From NCBI RefSeq assembly GCF_002982115.1, contig NZ_CP019980.1:194001-258000 (forward strand): a DNA stretch of 64,000 nucleotides, given 5' to 3'. The position numbers and the translations under genes are program-made. Every line of letters begins with the position of its first letter. Positions within the stretch are counted from its first letter, which is position 1. The DNA comes from Lysinibacillus sphaericus (GTDB lineage Bacteria; Bacillota; Bacilli; Bacillales_A; Planococcaceae). Positions 18,886-28,380 of this stretch are shown here, piece after piece. A model generated the notes under the pieces. The model made no database searches. It had not been told where the DNA came from and was given only the letters and a program-made list of their open reading frames with translations.

Positions 18886-18910
18886 CGCGTGTCCACTTGA
18901 AAAACACGCG
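18886..18910 (+). terminator. Weak hairpin after ispF
   Basis: CGCGTGT pairs with ACACGCG across 11 nt and is followed by TTACTTTAATTT rather than a clean T run. It may terminate inefficiently before gltX. Confidence 0.4.
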
Positions 18911-19001
18911 TTACTTTAATTTCCTATACTACAGTGGTAAAATGAACAAAGTTAATAAGGTCGGAATTATTTTCAGACGAATATTTAGGAGGCATTTAAT
19001 T

Positions 19002-20462
19002 ATGACGAAAGAAGTTCGCGTTCGTTACGCGCCATCACCAACTGGATTTTTACATATTGGCGGTGCACGTACTGCGTTATTCAACTATTTATATGCAAAA
19101 CATCATAACGGTAAATTCATCGTGCGTATTGAAGATACGGATATTGAGCGTAATGTAGAAGGTGGAGAAGCGTCTCAGTTAGATAACTTAAAATGGTTAG
19201 GTATCGAATATGACGAATCCATCGACATTGGTGGGCCGTATGCACCTTATCGTCAAATGGAACGCTTAGATATTTACAAAGAGCATGCTGAAAAGTTATT
19301 ACAACAAGGCACAGCGTATAAATGTTTCTGTTCATCAGAAAAATTAGAAGCATCTCGTGAAGAACAAAAAGCTCGTGGTGTTGCAGCACCTACTTATGAT
19401 GGAACTTGCCGTCATTTATCAGCGGAAGAAGTAGCGGCTAAAGAAGCGGCTGGCGAACAATATACAATTCGTATGCGTGTACCTGAAAACGTAACATATG
19501 AATTTGATGATTTAGTACGTGGACATGTAGCGTTCGAATCGAAAGATGTGGGCGACTGGGTACTTGTGAAAGCAAACGGTATTCCAACTTACAATTACGC
19601 AGTAGTATTAGATGACCACTTTATGGAAATCTCTCATGTGTTCCGTGGTGAAGAGCATTTATCAAACACACCAAAACAAATGATGATCTTCGATGCATTT
19701 GGCTGGGAGTATCCTCGCTTTGGACATATGACGTTAATCATCAACGAAAATCGCAAAAAGCTATCAAAACGAGACGAATCCATTATCCAATTCGTAACGC
19801 AATATAAAGACCTTGGTTACTTACCAGAAGCGATGTTCAATTTCTTTGCTTTACTTGGTTGGTCTCCAGAAGGTGAAGAAGAGATTTTCTCTAAAGAAGA
19901 ATTTATTAAAATCTTTGATGAGAAGCGTTTATCGAAATCACCATCTATGTTTGATAAGCAAAAGCTGACTTGGATGAATAATCAATACATCAAAAAATTA
20001 TCTTTAGAAGAAGTAGTGGCATTATCTTTACCGCACTTACAAAAAGCAGGCTTATTACCAGAAACGTTAACAGCAGAAGAGCGCGCTTGGGCAACAGATT
20101 TAATCGCACTTTACCATGAACAAATGAGCTTTGGTGCTGAAATCGTGGAACTGTCAAGCCTATTCTTTAACGATCATATTGAATATGATGAAGAAGCAAA
20201 AGCCGTTTTAGCTGGCGAGCAAGTACCAGAGGTAATGGCTGCATTTAAAGCACAACTTGAAAATTTAGAAGAGTTTACACCTGAAACTGTCAAAGCAGCT
20301 ATCAAAGCTGTACAAAAAGAGACAGGTCATAAAGGTAAAAATCTATTTATGCCAATCCGTGTTGTGACGACTGGTGAAACACACGGTCCAGAGTTACCAA
20401 ATGCGATTTGTTTAATTGGTAAAGAGAAAACAATTGACCGTGTAGAAAAATACGCGAAGTAA
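19002..20462 (+). CDS. gltX: Glutamyl-tRNA synthetase
   Basis: A 486-residue class I aminoacyl-tRNA synthetase. The ATP-binding HIGH-type motif is [15 protein letters not shown] at the N-terminus, and the KMSKS-type loop is KLSKRDES near residue 255. The C-terminal helical anticodon-binding domain is complete. In Bacillales this enzyme also charges tRNA-Gln, later amidated by GatCAB. ATG 19002 follows TTAGGAGG. The open frame upstream to 18882 has no ribosome binding site and is not part of the family. Confidence 0.97.
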   Translation: MTKEVRVRYAPSPTGFLHIGGARTALFNYLYAKHHNGKFIVRIEDTDIERNVEGGEASQLDNLKWLGIEYDESIDIGGPYAPYRQMERLDIYKEHAEKLLQQGTAYKCFCSSEKLEASREEQKARGVAAPTYDGTCRHLSAEEVAAKEAAGEQYTIRMRVPENVTYEFDDLVRGHVAFESKDVGDWVLVKANGIPTYNYAVVLDDHFMEISHVFRGEEHLSNTPKQMMIFDAFGWEYPRFGHMTLIINENRKKLSKRDESIIQFVTQYKDLGYLPEAMFNFFALLGWSPEGEEEIFSKEEFIKIFDEKRLSKSPSMFDKQKLTWMNNQYIKKLSLEEVVALSLPHLQKAGLLPETLTAEERAWATDLIALYHEQMSFGAEIVELSSLFFNDHIEYDEEAKAVLAGEQVPEVMAAFKAQLENLEEFTPETVKAAIKAVQKETGHKGKNLFMPIRVVTTGETHGPELPNAICLIGKEKTIDRVEKYAK

Positions 20463-20473
20463 TAGAATTTTAT

Positions 20474-20501
20474 TGACAATTTATATTGTCGATGTAAAAT
20501 G
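20474..20501 (+). promoter_or_regulatory. SigmaA promoter of the cysE-cysS T-box transcript
   Basis: TTGACA (20474-20479), 16 nt, TAAAAT (20496-20501). It lies 12 nt after the gltX stop and directly ahead of the T-box leader. Confidence 0.75.
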
Positions 20502-20507
20502 AATGTA

Positions 20508-20770
20508 CATTGTGAAAGCGTTGATAAGGAGAAGTACGTAGCGCATGCTCTAAAGAGAGGACCATCACCGGCTGAAAGTGGTCTGAGCCAAGGCAAAACC
20601 GAAATGCACCTTTGAGCATAGAGCTGAACATTAGTAGGCTCTATCGGTTCGTTCCCGTTATAGGACGTCCAAAGTGGAAGGCTTTTGCCTTCAATCAGAG
20701 TGGAACCGCGCAAATTTCAGCGTCTCTGTCATTCCTTTATGGGAATGATAGGGGCGCTTTTTATTTTTTT
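20508..20770 (+). promoter_or_regulatory. T-box leader (tRNA-Cys sensing) controlling cysE-cysS
   Basis: The hallmark T-box sequence AGAGTGGAACCGCG is at 20697-20710, followed by a strong terminator (20720-20770). Upstream lies a roughly 190-nt structured stem I/III region. A likely specifier codon TGC (Cys) sits at 20605-20607 inside CCGAAATGCACC, the usual loop context. The variable T-box base is A (TGGA), which pairs with a U discriminator base as in tRNA-Cys. Uncharged tRNA-Cys would stabilise the antiterminator and switch on the downstream genes. Type and amino acid agree with the genes downstream. Confidence 0.93.
20720..20770 (+). terminator. Regulated terminator of the cysteine T-box
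   Basis: GCGTCTCTGTCATTCC pairs with GGGAATGATAGGGGCGC around a TTTAT loop and is followed by a long T-rich tract. It is mutually exclusive with the T-box antiterminator. Confidence 0.92.
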
Positions 20771-20911
20771 AAAAAATTCATGTGTTAGATGTAAGAGGGA
20801 AATCATTACTAATAACAATAGGTTTTAAGGCTATTCATTGTGCGGGGTGTAGGATTTAAGGTCGCAAGGTTGAGGTCATGACACACATTGTAACGAAAAG
20901 GGGGAGTTTTA

Positions 20912-21562
20912 ATGTTTAAAAGAATGAAGGAAGATGTAGATACTATTTTTGAGAATGACCCAGCGGCGCGCAGTGTACTGGAAGTCGTGTTAACATATTC
21001 AGGCTTGCATGCTACATGGGCGCATCGTATTGCACACTGGTTTTTTAAAAGACGTTTTTATTTTATCGCACGTGTAATTTCACAAATTAGTCGTTTCTTT
21101 ACAGGAATTGAAATACATCCTGGTGCTAAAATTGGTCGACGCTTCTTTATCGACCATGGGATGGGAGTAGTTATAGGGGAAACGTGTGAAATAGGCGATA
21201 ATGTTACCCTTTATCAAGGTGTTACACTAGGTGGTACAGGGAAAGAAAAAGGAAAGCGCCATCCGACATTAGAAGATAATGTGTTAGTTGCCACTGGTGC
21301 AAAAGTATTGGGTTCTATTACAATTGGTGAGAATAGTAAAATTGGTGCAGGTTCAGTCGTTTTAAAAGAAGTGCCACCGAACGCTACGGTAGTAGGGATT
21401 CCTGGTAAAGTTGTGATGAAAGATGGCGTTCGTTTAGAGAAAAAACTAGACCATCAAAATATTCCTGACCCTGTAGAGGAACGTTGCCAAGGTTTCGAGA
21501 AGCAAATCGCAGCATTGCAAGAAGAAATCGGGCGCTTACAAAAGGAGAGAGAAAAACAATGA
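20912..21562 (+). CDS. cysE: Serine O-acetyltransferase
   Basis: A 216-residue enzyme making O-acetylserine, the cysteine precursor, from serine and acetyl-CoA. The helical N-terminus is followed by a left-handed beta-helix of hexapeptide repeats with the active-site segment [12 protein letters not shown] (catalytic D-H) and [19 protein letters not shown] 20912 follows AAAAGGGGGAG. It lies behind a cysteine T-box. The stop overlaps the cysS start (ATGA), so supply and use of cysteine are controlled together. Confidence 0.96.
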   Translation: MFKRMKEDVDTIFENDPAARSVLEVVLTYSGLHATWAHRIAHWFFKRRFYFIARVISQISRFFTGIEIHPGAKIGRRFFIDHGMGVVIGETCEIGDNVTLYQGVTLGGTGKEKGKRHPTLEDNVLVATGAKVLGSITIGENSKIGAGSVVLKEVPPNATVVGIPGKVVMKDGVRLEKKLDHQNIPDPVEERCQGFEKQIAALQEEIGRLQKEREKQ

Positions 21563-22959
21563 GTATTCAAATTTTTAACTCATTAACAAGACAAAAAGAA
21601 ACGTTCGTACCGCTAGAAGAAGGAAAAGTTAAAATGTATGTTTGCGGTCCGACGGTTTATAACTATATTCATATTGGGAATTCACGTCCTGTCATTGTTT
21701 ATGATACGGTTCGACGCTATTTCCAATATAAAGGTTACGATGTGAAATTCGTCTCTAATTTCACGGATGTCGACGATAAGATTATTAAAGCAGCTAATGA
21801 GCTCGGTGAAGAAGTTCATGAACTTACAGATCGTTTCATTGCCGCATATTTTGAAGATGTGACTGCATTAGGTTGCAAAAAGGCAGATGTCCATCCTCGT
21901 GTAACGGATCACATGGATGATATTATTGACTTTATTAAAGTGTTAATCGACAAAGATTATGCATATGAGTCAGCGGGCGATGTCTATTACCGAACTCGAA
22001 AATTCAATGGTTACGGTAAATTATCACATCAATCGGTAGATGATTTGAAAATTGGTGCACGTATCGAAGCGGGCGAGAAAAAGGATGATGCATTAGATTT
22101 TGCATTATGGAAAGCAGCAAAGCCTGGCGAAATCTATTGGGAAAGTCCTTGGGGCAACGGCCGTCCTGGATGGCATATTGAATGCTCTGTGATGGCGCGT
22201 GAGCATTTAGGTGATACAATTGATATACATGCAGGTGGTCAAGATTTAACATTCCCGCATCATGAAAATGAAATAGCGCAATCCGAAGCGCATAATGATA
22301 CAACATTTGCGCGTTACTGGATGCATAATGGATATATTAATATCGATAATGAAAAAATGTCAAAATCCCTTGGTAATTTTGTGCTCGTGAACGATATCCG
22401 TAAACAAATCGACCCGCAAATTTTACGATTCTTTATGTTATCTGTTCACTATCGCCACCCAATTAACTTTGCAAAGGATTTAGTAGATGCTGCAGCAACA
22501 GGTTTAGAGCGTATTCGTACTGCATACAACAATGTTAAGTACCGCCTATCTGCAACTGCAAGTCTCGGCGATTGCTCAGAGGAATGGCTCCGTCAAATTG
22601 CTCAACAAAAGGCGCAGTTTGAGGAAGCGATGGATGATGATTTCAATACGGCGAATGCTATTTCAGTATTATTTGAATTAGCGCGTATTGCAAATATTTA
22701 CTTGAATGAAACAAATACGGATGAGAAAGTGTTATTAACTTTTATTGAAACTTTTGAGGTATTAGGTGACGTCTTAGGTATTGAATTTGCTAAAGAAGCT
22801 GAACTACTGGACGAAGAAATTGAAGCATTGTTGCAAGAGCGCGTAGAAGCGCGCAAAAACCGTGACTTTGCCCGTTCAGATGAAATTCGTGACCATTTAC
22901 AAGCGCAAGGTATCATTTTAGAAGATACACGCCAAGGGACAAGATGGAAACGAGGGTAA
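21559..22959 (+). CDS. cysS: Cysteinyl-tRNA synthetase
   Basis: A 466-residue class I synthetase. The first zinc cysteine is in YVCGPTVYN and the HIGH-type motif is IHIGNSRP. Further zinc ligands are in HIECSVMA and in the HENE region, and the KMSKS loop is [10 protein letters not shown] near residue 265. The C-terminal domain ends with [12 protein letters not shown] 21559 overlaps the cysE stop by 4 nt and is served by AAAGGAGAG. Upstream in-frame codons inside cysE are not used by the family. Confidence 0.97.
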   Translation: MSIQIFNSLTRQKETFVPLEEGKVKMYVCGPTVYNYIHIGNSRPVIVYDTVRRYFQYKGYDVKFVSNFTDVDDKIIKAANELGEEVHELTDRFIAAYFEDVTALGCKKADVHPRVTDHMDDIIDFIKVLIDKDYAYESAGDVYYRTRKFNGYGKLSHQSVDDLKIGARIEAGEKKDDALDFALWKAAKPGEIYWESPWGNGRPGWHIECSVMAREHLGDTIDIHAGGQDLTFPHHENEIAQSEAHNDTTFARYWMHNGYINIDNEKMSKSLGNFVLVNDIRKQIDPQILRFFMLSVHYRHPINFAKDLVDAAATGLERIRTAYNNVKYRLSATASLGDCSEEWLRQIAQQKAQFEEAMDDDFNTANAISVLFELARIANIYLNETNTDEKVLLTFIETFEVLGDVLGIEFAKEAELLDEEIEALLQERVEARKNRDFARSDEIRDHLQAQGIILEDTRQGTRWKRG

Positions 22960-23384
22960 GTAACTTGGATAAACTCCGAAATGAAGATGTGAAGCAATTA
23001 AATGCATTAGCGCTTGCATATATGGGAGATGCGGTTTTAGAACAGAAGGTACGGGAGTATTTACTGCGTAGCGGACGCGTAAAACCGAACACACTCCATA
23101 GAGAAGCAACGCATTATGTATCAGCAAAGGCACAGTCAACAATTGTACATCGCATGATGGATGAAAACTTTTTAACAGAGCAGGAATTGGCAGTGTTCCG
23201 ACGTGGACGCAATGCCAAATCCGGTTCTGTTCCCAAAAATACAGATGTACAAACTTATCGCAATAGTTCAGGCTTTGAAGCGGTACTTGGAAGCTTGTAC
23301 TTACTAGGTGAATTAGAACGCGTTTATGCCATCATTGCATACGCTATTCAAATAATCGAGGAATTAAAAGGAGTGTCAAAATAA
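22944..23384 (+). CDS. mrnC: Mini-ribonuclease III (23S rRNA maturation)
   Basis: A 146-residue RNase III catalytic domain without a dsRNA-binding domain, the MrnC family, which in B. subtilis trims 23S rRNA precursor. It has [11 protein letters not shown] (acidic catalytic residues), RRGRNAKSG and [10 protein letters not shown]. Two starts are possible: ATG 22944 (AAGGGA 4 nt upstream, overlapping cysS) and TTG 22965 (GAGGG 8 nt upstream). The core begins after both. The stop overlaps the rlmB start by one base. Confidence 0.92.
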   Translation: METRVSNLDKLRNEDVKQLNALALAYMGDAVLEQKVREYLLRSGRVKPNTLHREATHYVSAKAQSTIVHRMMDENFLTEQELAVFRRGRNAKSGSVPKNTDVQTYRNSSGFEAVLGSLYLLGELERVYAIIAYAIQIIEELKGVSK

Positions 23385-24136
23385 TGGCAGAACAAAATGG
23401 TGAAATTATTGCCGGTAAAAACCCAGTGTTAGAAGCACTTCGTTCAGGCCGCGATATGAATAAAGTATGGATTGCAGAAGGTGTAAAAAAATCAGGGGTC
23501 AATGAACTGCTTGATTTAGCGCGCGAACGAGGCATCATTGTACAGTTTGTACCGAAAAAAAAGGTCGATCAATTATCAGATGCTAACCATCAAGGAATTG
23601 TGGCATCTGTAGCAGCATATAGCTATGCAGAACTAGACGATTTATTTGCAGCGGCACAAAACAAACAAGAAGATCCATTTTTCTTAATTTTAGATGAGTT
23701 AGAAGACCCGCATAATTTAGGCTCTATTATGCGAACTGCAGATGCAATTGGCGTACATGGTATTATTATTCCAAAGCGTCGCTCAGTGAGCTTAACAGCA
23801 GTTGTGGCGAAAGCGTCAACAGGCGCCATCGAGCATGTACCTGTCGTGCGTGTTAATAACCTAGCCCAAACAGTCGATGAGTTAAAAGAACGGGGCGTAT
23901 GGATTGCTGGTACGGATGCAAAAGGCTCTGCGGATTATCGCAAAATGGATGCAACTCTACCGCTTGCTATTATTATTGGTAGTGAGGGTAAAGGGATGGG
24001 GCGCCTACTAAAAGAGAAATGTGACTTTTTATATCATCTGCCTATGGTTGGGCATGTCACATCATTAAATGCTTCTGTAGCTGCGGCGCTTTTAATGTAT
24101 GAAGTGTATCGTAAACGTCAAGAAGCGAATGACTAA
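23384..24136 (+). CDS. rlmB: 23S rRNA 2'-O-methyltransferase RlmB (TrmH family, YacO)
   Basis: A 250-residue SPOUT methyltransferase. The N-terminal substrate-binding domain begins IIAGKNPVLEAL. The knotted catalytic domain has the three SPOUT motifs: DPHNLGSIMRTADA, IIGSEGKGM and LNASVAAAL. The family modifies a guanosine in domain V of 23S rRNA (G2251 in E. coli). ATG 23384 lies 8 nt after AAAGGAG. It is tightly packed between mrnC and rae1, two other RNA-related genes. Confidence 0.93.
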   Translation: MAEQNGEIIAGKNPVLEALRSGRDMNKVWIAEGVKKSGVNELLDLARERGIIVQFVPKKKVDQLSDANHQGIVASVAAYSYAELDDLFAAAQNKQEDPFFLILDELEDPHNLGSIMRTADAIGVHGIIIPKRRSVSLTAVVAKASTGAIEHVPVVRVNNLAQTVDELKERGVWIAGTDAKGSADYRKMDATLPLAIIIGSEGKGMGRLLKEKCDFLYHLPMVGHVTSLNASVAAALLMYEVYRKRQEAND

Positions 24137-24138
24137 CG

Positions 24139-24651
24139 ATGAAGAACATTTTGCTTGTTGACGGCTATAATATGATCGGAGCTTGGAAAGAGCTACGTCC
24201 ATTACGTGACACGAACTTTGAAGATGCACGTAAGCGTCTAATTGAGCTTATGGCAGAATATAAAGCGGCGATAGGGTGGCGCGTGATAGTTGTTTTTGAC
24301 GCCCATCTTGTGCCGGGCGTGGAGCAATCTTATATAGAAAATGGCGTCGAGATTATTTATACAAGGAAAAATGAAACAGCAGATGAACGCATTGAAAAGA
24401 TGACACAAGAACTAAAAGCAAGACATATTCAAATTCACGTGGCGACTTCCGATATGGCTGAACAAAGTGTTATTTTTGGCAATGGTGCACTACGCAAATC
24501 GGCAAGAGAGCTTGAAATTGATTTAAGCATTATTCAACATAAAATTTCTCATGATGTAAAACGTAAGCAGGATAGCAAGCCACCTTCACGTATAGAGCTA
24601 AAGCCAGATGTGGCACTTGCTTTTGAAAAATGGCGCCGTGGTTTGAAATGA
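24139..24651 (+). CDS. rae1: Rae1 (YacP), ribosome-associated NYN-domain endonuclease
   Basis: A 170-residue NYN/PIN-like nuclease. The first acidic residue lies in LLVDGYNMIGAW, another in VVFDAH, and the third set in TSDMAEQ, giving the expected metal site. In B. subtilis Rae1 cleaves mRNA in the ribosomal A site during translation. It starts 2 nt after the rlmB stop, without its own strong ribosome binding site, suggesting translational coupling. The sigH promoter overlaps its end region. Confidence 0.92.
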   Translation: MKNILLVDGYNMIGAWKELRPLRDTNFEDARKRLIELMAEYKAAIGWRVIVVFDAHLVPGVEQSYIENGVEIIYTRKNETADERIEKMTQELKARHIQIHVATSDMAEQSVIFGNGALRKSARELEIDLSIIQHKISHDVKRKQDSKPPSRIELKPDVALAFEKWRRGLK

Positions 24652-24655
24652 TTGA

Positions 24656-24685
24656 TTGACTGATATTTTCCAATTCCGTTATACT
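24656..24685 (+). promoter_or_regulatory. Promoter of sigH
   Basis: TTGACT (24656-24661), 18 nt, TATACT (24680-24685), giving a start about 28 nt before the sigH ribosome binding site. Confidence 0.7.
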
Positions 24686-24719
24686 GTTCCTAATTATCTG
24701 TTGCAGCTGAGGTGATACC

Positions 24720-25367
24720 ATGTTTAAAAATAGTATTGTACAAGTGACACAAGATTTTGAACGATTCAATGATGAAGAGCTTATTGAAATGGTGCATCAA
24801 GGTAATACAGATGCGTTGGATTTTTTAATTACAAAATACCGTTTGCTAGTAAGAGCAAAGGCGAGATCCTATTTTTTAATTGGTGCTGATAAAGAAGACA
24901 TAGTACAAGAAGGAATGATTGGCTTGTATAAAGCTGTCCGTGATTTTAAAGGGGACAAGCTAGCTTCTTTTCGAGCTTTTGCGGAGTTATGTATTACAAG
25001 ACAAATTATTACTGCAATTAAAACAGCAACAAGGCAAAAACACATTCCACTGAATTCCTATGTTTCGTTAGACAAGCCTATTTTTGATGAGGAATCTGAT
25101 CGTACATTAATGGATGTATTAACAGGGGCGATTATGGATGATCCAGAAGAGTTAATGATTCATAGAGAAGAGTTTGGTTATTTAGAAGAAAAAATGAGTG
25201 AGATTTTAAGTGAATTAGAGCTACAAGTGCTAGCTCTCTATCTAGATGGGCAATCCTATCATGAAATTTCTGCAAAACTGAATCGCCATGTGAAGTCAAT
25301 TGACAATGCTTTGCAACGAGTAAAGCGGAAATTAGAGCGACATTTAGTGCTCGAGGAAATGTCGTAG
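24720..25367 (+). CDS. sigH: RNA polymerase sigma-H factor (Spo0H)
   Basis: A 215-residue sigma-70 family factor for transition-state and early sporulation genes. Region 2 is DKEDIVQEGMIGLYKAVRDF, the typical core-binding and -10 recognition helix set. Region 4 has the helix-turn-helix SYHEISAKLNRHVKSIDNAL near the C-terminus. The ATG follows GCTGAGGTG. Its presence implies a Bacillales host with the sporulation/competence regulatory network. It has its own promoter at 24656. Confidence 0.96.
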   Translation: MFKNSIVQVTQDFERFNDEELIEMVHQGNTDALDFLITKYRLLVRAKARSYFLIGADKEDIVQEGMIGLYKAVRDFKGDKLASFRAFAELCITRQIITAIKTATRQKHIPLNSYVSLDKPIFDEESDRTLMDVLTGAIMDDPEELMIHREEFGYLEEKMSEILSELELQVLALYLDGQSYHEISAKLNRHVKSIDNALQRVKRKLERHLVLEEMS

Positions 25368-25383
25368 AGGTCACTTACCCTTG

Positions 25384-25418
25384 TTGACATTGACAATTTT
25401 AGGTGTTAGTCTTTAAAA
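25384..25418 (+). promoter_or_regulatory. Possible promoter of rpmG-secE
   Basis: Two overlapping TTGACA boxes (25384-25389 and 25390-25395). TTAAAA lies 17 nt after the second. It sits just before the rpmG ribosome binding site. Confidence 0.45.
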
Positions 25419-25444
25419 GACAAAGTGCCAAAAAAGGTGATTAC

Positions 25445-25591
25445 ATGACAAAGAAAGTCGTGCTAAATTGTGAAAAATGCGGTTCGAGAAATTACACATT
25501 TCCTGCTAAGGGAGATTCTACTGTACGCCTCGAATTAAAGAAATTTTGCTCGCATTGCAATGAACATACAGTGCATAAACAAACGCTATAA
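25445..25591 (+). CDS. rpmG: 50S ribosomal protein L33 (zinc-binding form)
   Basis: A 48-residue L33. Two CXXC pairs, CEKCGS and CSHCNE, mark the zinc-binding (C+) form, which in Bacillus is the default under zinc sufficiency. ATG 25445 follows AAAAAAGGTGA. It lies in the conserved sigH-rpmG-secE-nusG order. Confidence 0.93.
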   Translation: MTKKVVLNCEKCGSRNYTFPAKGDSTVRLELKKFCSHCNEHTVHKQTL

Positions 25592-25639
25592 AATATTTTG
25601 TAAATAGACAGATATGATTGATTCGGAGGTTAGGCTAGA

Positions 25640-25825
25640 ATGGGTAAGATTAAAAGTTTTTTCAGCGACGTAATGTCGGAAATGCGAAAAACTAGCTGGC
25701 CAAAAAGTAAAGAACTGACGAAATATACAGTCGTTGTAATTTCAACTGTAGTAATTATGGCTTTATTTTTTGTGTTAGTAGACTTAGGTATTTCATCATT
25801 ATTCCGCTGGTACTTAGATTTATAA
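25640..25825 (+). CDS. secE: SecE, preprotein translocase subunit
   Basis: A 61-residue single-span SecE, the short Gram-positive form. An amphipathic N-terminal helix contains MRKTSWPKSKEL, the conserved contact surface for SecY. A membrane helix at about residues 34-55 follows. It clamps SecY in the translocon; secY is at 58318. ATG follows TCGGAGG. Confidence 0.95.
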   Translation: MGKIKSFFSDVMSEMRKTSWPKSKELTKYTVVVISTVVIMALFFVLVDLGISSLFRWYLDL

Positions 25826-25858
25826 TTAGAAAAGAGCATGTTAATACTTTTGAAAATA

Positions 25859-25886
25859 GCCCGTCCTTTCCAATAACGGGTTTTTT
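25859..25886 (+). terminator. Terminator after secE
   Basis: CCCGT pairs with ACGGG across 11 nt, followed by a T6 run. Confidence 0.75.
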
Positions 25887-25937
25887 CGTTTGTTTTATGA
25901 AGTAAAGAGCAGTAAAATGTTCTCATTATGATAAGCG

Positions 25938-26034
25938 TGCTACTAGTAAAAGTATGCTGGTAGCAATAGATGACTATGCTAATTAGGTATTTATCATCGG
26001 GCTTTCGCTTGCTATGGCGAAAGCTATGTTTTTC
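25938..26034 (+). other. secE-nusG spacer with two further hairpins
   Basis: TGCTACTAG (25938-25946) pairs with CTGGTAGCA (25957-25965). GCTTTCGC (26001-26008) pairs with GCGAAAGC (26017-26024), with a T run at 26029-26033, forming a second terminator-like element. No reading frame or clear promoter was recognised in the 311-nt spacer. Confidence 0.65.
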
Positions 26035-26136
26035 TATTGAGAAGCTTGTGAAAAGAATAAAGGATGCAAAATTGCATATCGCGATCATTTTCACTTTTAT
26101 TAGTAAGGGAGGGACGGACGAGTAGTCCTAGCAGTT

Positions 26137-26670
26137 ATGGAGAAAAATTGGTATGTTGTTCATACGTATTCAGGGTATGAGAACCGTGTAAAAGCAAACC
26201 TAGAAAAACGTGTTGAAACAATGGGGATGCAAGATAAAATCTTCCGTGTTATCGTGCCTGAGCATGAGGAAACAGAAATGAAAGACGGCAAAAAGCGCAC
26301 AATGATGCGTAAAGTTTTCCCTGGTTATGTCCTAGTAGAACTCATTATGACAGATGATTCTTGGTATGTTGTACGTAATACACCAGGAGTAACTGGCTTT
26401 ATCGGTTCATCAGGTGGTGGAGCAAAACCAACACCGCTATTACCAGAGGAAGCGGATCGTCTATTACAACAAATGGGCATGACAGATAAAGTTGTTGAAA
26501 TCGATATCACAGTTGGTGAAGCGGTTGAAGTATTAGAAGGACCGTTTGCGCACTTCCAAGGGCGTGTTGAAGAAATTGACGCTGAAAAAGGAAAACTGAA
26601 AGTATCTGTAGATATGTTTGGTCGCGAAACGATTATGGAACTGGATTTTGAGCAAATTCAAAAATTATAA
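26137..26670 (+). CDS. nusG: Transcription elongation/antitermination factor NusG
   Basis: A 177-residue NusG with an N-terminal NGN domain (WYVVHTYSGYENRVK; FPGYVLVE) and a C-terminal KOW domain (EGPFAHFQGRVEEID). It binds RNA polymerase and modulates pausing and termination. The ATG at 26137 has no ribosome binding site at normal distance. GGGAGGG lies 23 nt upstream and a small GGAC/GTCC hairpin sits between them. No alternative in-frame start exists before an upstream stop. Confidence 0.96.
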   Translation: MEKNWYVVHTYSGYENRVKANLEKRVETMGMQDKIFRVIVPEHEETEMKDGKKRTMMRKVFPGYVLVELIMTDDSWYVVRNTPGVTGFIGSSGGGAKPTPLLPEEADRLLQQMGMTDKVVEIDITVGEAVEVLEGPFAHFQGRVEEIDAEKGKLKVSVDMFGRETIMELDFEQIQKL

Positions 26671-26735
26671 CTTTAAATTCTAGTAACTAATTAGTGTATG
26701 ATTGAGCGTATAACGCAAATTTTGTTAATTACTAC

Positions 26736-26764
26736 TTGCTTAAAAAAATTAAAAGTGGTATCAT
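26736..26764 (+). promoter_or_regulatory. Promoter of rplK-rplA
   Basis: TTGCTT (26736-26741), 17 nt, TATCAT (26759-26764). About 135 nt of leader follow before rplK, including a GTGGGAGGGGCAACCC segment of the kind seen in Bacillus L11 leaders. Confidence 0.7.
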
Positions 26765-26901
26765 TTCAAAGGTCAGACTGTCAAACTTCGGTTGACGTCT
26801 GTAATGATAATTTTAATGTTATCGGCACTTAGCTGACAGACAGATATTGAGTGGGAGGGGCAACCCAATTACCACATCACGGACTTAAGGAGGTGTGTCT
26901 C

Positions 26902-27327
26902 GTGGCTAAAAAAGTTATTAAAGTTGTTAAACTTCAAATCCCTGCTGGTAAAGCAAACCCAGCTCCACCGGTTGGTCCTGCATTAGGTCAAGCAGGTGTG
27001 AACATCATGGGATTCTGTAAAGAGTTCAATGCGCGTACTGCTGATCAAGCTGGTCTTATTATTCCGGTTGAAATTTCAGTATTCGAGGACCGTTCTTTCA
27101 CTTTCATTACGAAAACTCCACCTGCAGCAGTTTTACTTAAAGTAGCAGCTGGTATCCAATCTGGATCTGGTGAACCAAACCGTAAAAAAGTTGCAACGGT
27201 TAAACGTGATAAAGTTCGCGAAATCGCTGAAACTAAAATGCCAGACCTTAACGCTGCTTCAGTTGAAGCTGCTATGTTAATGGTTGAAGGTACTGCACGA
27301 AGCATGGGTATTGTTATCGAAGACTAA
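26902..27327 (+). CDS. rplK: 50S ribosomal protein L11
   Basis: A 141-residue L11 of the GTPase-associated centre, next to the L10-L7/L12 stalk. The proline-rich [13 protein letters not shown] segment (thiostrepton-interacting N-terminal domain) is near residues 20-32, and the rRNA-binding C-terminal domain ends GIVIED. GTG 26902 lies behind AAGGAGGTGTG. An in-frame ATG at 26851 falls inside the leader and is not used. Confidence 0.96.
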
Positions 27328-27358
27328 TTCCCATTTACTTGATGTTTTTGTTTTTTGG

Positions 27359-27394
27359 AAGGTTGCGGAGTTTCTTTGTGAACGCGCAACCTTT
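27359..27394 (+). promoter_or_regulatory. Hairpin between rplK and rplA
   Basis: AAGGTTGCG pairs with CGCAACCTT across 17 nt, followed by TATTCG, so it is not a clean terminator. It may be a processing or autoregulatory (L1) site; that is inferred from position only. Confidence 0.5.
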
Positions 27395-27445
27395 ATTCGT
27401 GGGAGGTAAAATCCGCTATAACCACAATCAAGGAGGAAATATATA

Positions 27446-28144
27446 ATGGCTAAAAAAGGTAAAAAACTGCAAGATGCAGCGAAATTAATCGACCGTAACA
27501 ACGTATACGGCGCACAAGAAGCAATCGAACTTGCTCAAAAAACTAGCACAGTAAACTTCGACGCTACTGTAGAAGTTGCTTTCCGTTTAGGAATCGATAC
27601 TCGTAAAAACGACCAACAAATCCGTGGTGCAGTAGTGCTACCAAACGGTACTGGTAAAACTCAACGCGTATTAGTATTCGCTAAAGGTGAAAAACTTAAA
27701 GAAGCAGAAGCTGCTGGCGCTGACTATGTAGGCGATGCAGAGTACATCCAAAAAATCCAACAAGGTTGGTTTGACTTCGATGTAATCGTAGCAACTCCTG
27801 ACATGATGGGTGAAGTTGGTAAACTTGGTCGCGTATTAGGACCTAAAGGCTTAATGCCAAACCCTAAAACTGGTACAGTTACATTTGACGTAACAAAAGC
27901 AATCGAAGAAATCAAAGCTGGTAAAGTAGAATACCGCGCTGACAAAGCTGGTATTATCCACGCTCCTATCGGTAAAGTTTCTTTCGCAACAGAAAAACTT
28001 GTAGAAAACTTCTTAACTGTATTTGACGTTGTTCAAAAAGCAAAACCTGCTGCAGCTAAAGGTACTTACATGAAATCTGTAAATGTTACAACTACAATGG
28101 GCCCAGCTGTTAAAATTGACGCTGCTAACGTAGTAGTAAAATAA
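27446..28144 (+). CDS. rplA: 50S ribosomal protein L1
   Basis: A 232-residue L1, the protein of the mobile E-site stalk that helps release deacylated t[17 protein letters not shown] and the [10 protein letters not shown] region are the conserved rRNA-binding elements. The ATG follows AAGGAGGAAA. It lies 118 nt after rplK, with the hairpin at 27359 between. Confidence 0.96.
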   Translation: MAKKGKKLQDAAKLIDRNNVYGAQEAIELAQKTSTVNFDATVEVAFRLGIDTRKNDQQIRGAVVLPNGTGKTQRVLVFAKGEKLKEAEAAGADYVGDAEYIQKIQQGWFDFDVIVATPDMMGEVGKLGRVLGPKGLMPNPKTGTVTFDVTKAIEEIKAGKVEYRADKAGIIHAPIGKVSFATEKLVENFLTVFDVVQKAKPAAAKGTYMKSVNVTTTMGPAVKIDAANVVVK

Positions 28145-28162
28145 TTTATTTATATAAATCGG

Positions 28163-28191
28163 TTGACAGCTATCCGCATCTTTGGTATGAT
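28163..28191 (+). promoter_or_regulatory. Promoter of the rplJ-rplL transcript
   Basis: Perfect TTGACA (28163-28168), 17 nt, TATGAT (28186-28191), directly before the L10 leader. Confidence 0.85.
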
Positions 28192-28199
28192 GGATGCTG

Positions 28200-28345
28200 T
28201 TGTGAATCATCCATTTGTACCGTAGACAGTAGGAGTGACTTGTCACTTAATGTTCCTACCGAGGACATCGGAATTCGGATTCTTATTTTAAAGATGATGA
28301 CTTTCAGCCTCTGTGTCTATATGACCCAGAGGCTTTTCTTTTGTC
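28200..28345 (+). ncRNA. Ribosomal protein L10 leader
   Basis: The leader carries the conserved kink-turn-like segment around GTAGGAGTGAC and TTCCTACCGAGG (about 28228-28264). A terminator follows at 28306-28342. In Firmicutes this leader binds the L10-L12 complex, which favours termination when the proteins are in excess. Position directly ahead of rplJ agrees. Confidence 0.85.
28306..28342 (+). terminator. Attenuator terminator of the L10 leader
   Basis: AGCCTCTG pairs with CAGAGGCT across 13 nt, followed by TTTCTTTT. Confidence 0.85.
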
Positions 28346-28380
28346 GGTATAAATGACCCATTCTAATAGGAGGTGTCATC

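Noticed and set aside
18882..19001. Extended N-terminus of gltX
   Set aside because: Family alignment and the AGGAGG site place the start at 19002; the upstream frame covers a hairpin.
27328..27445. True terminator between rplK and rplA
   Set aside because: The hairpin lacks a T run; kept only as a possible processing or regulatory hairpin.
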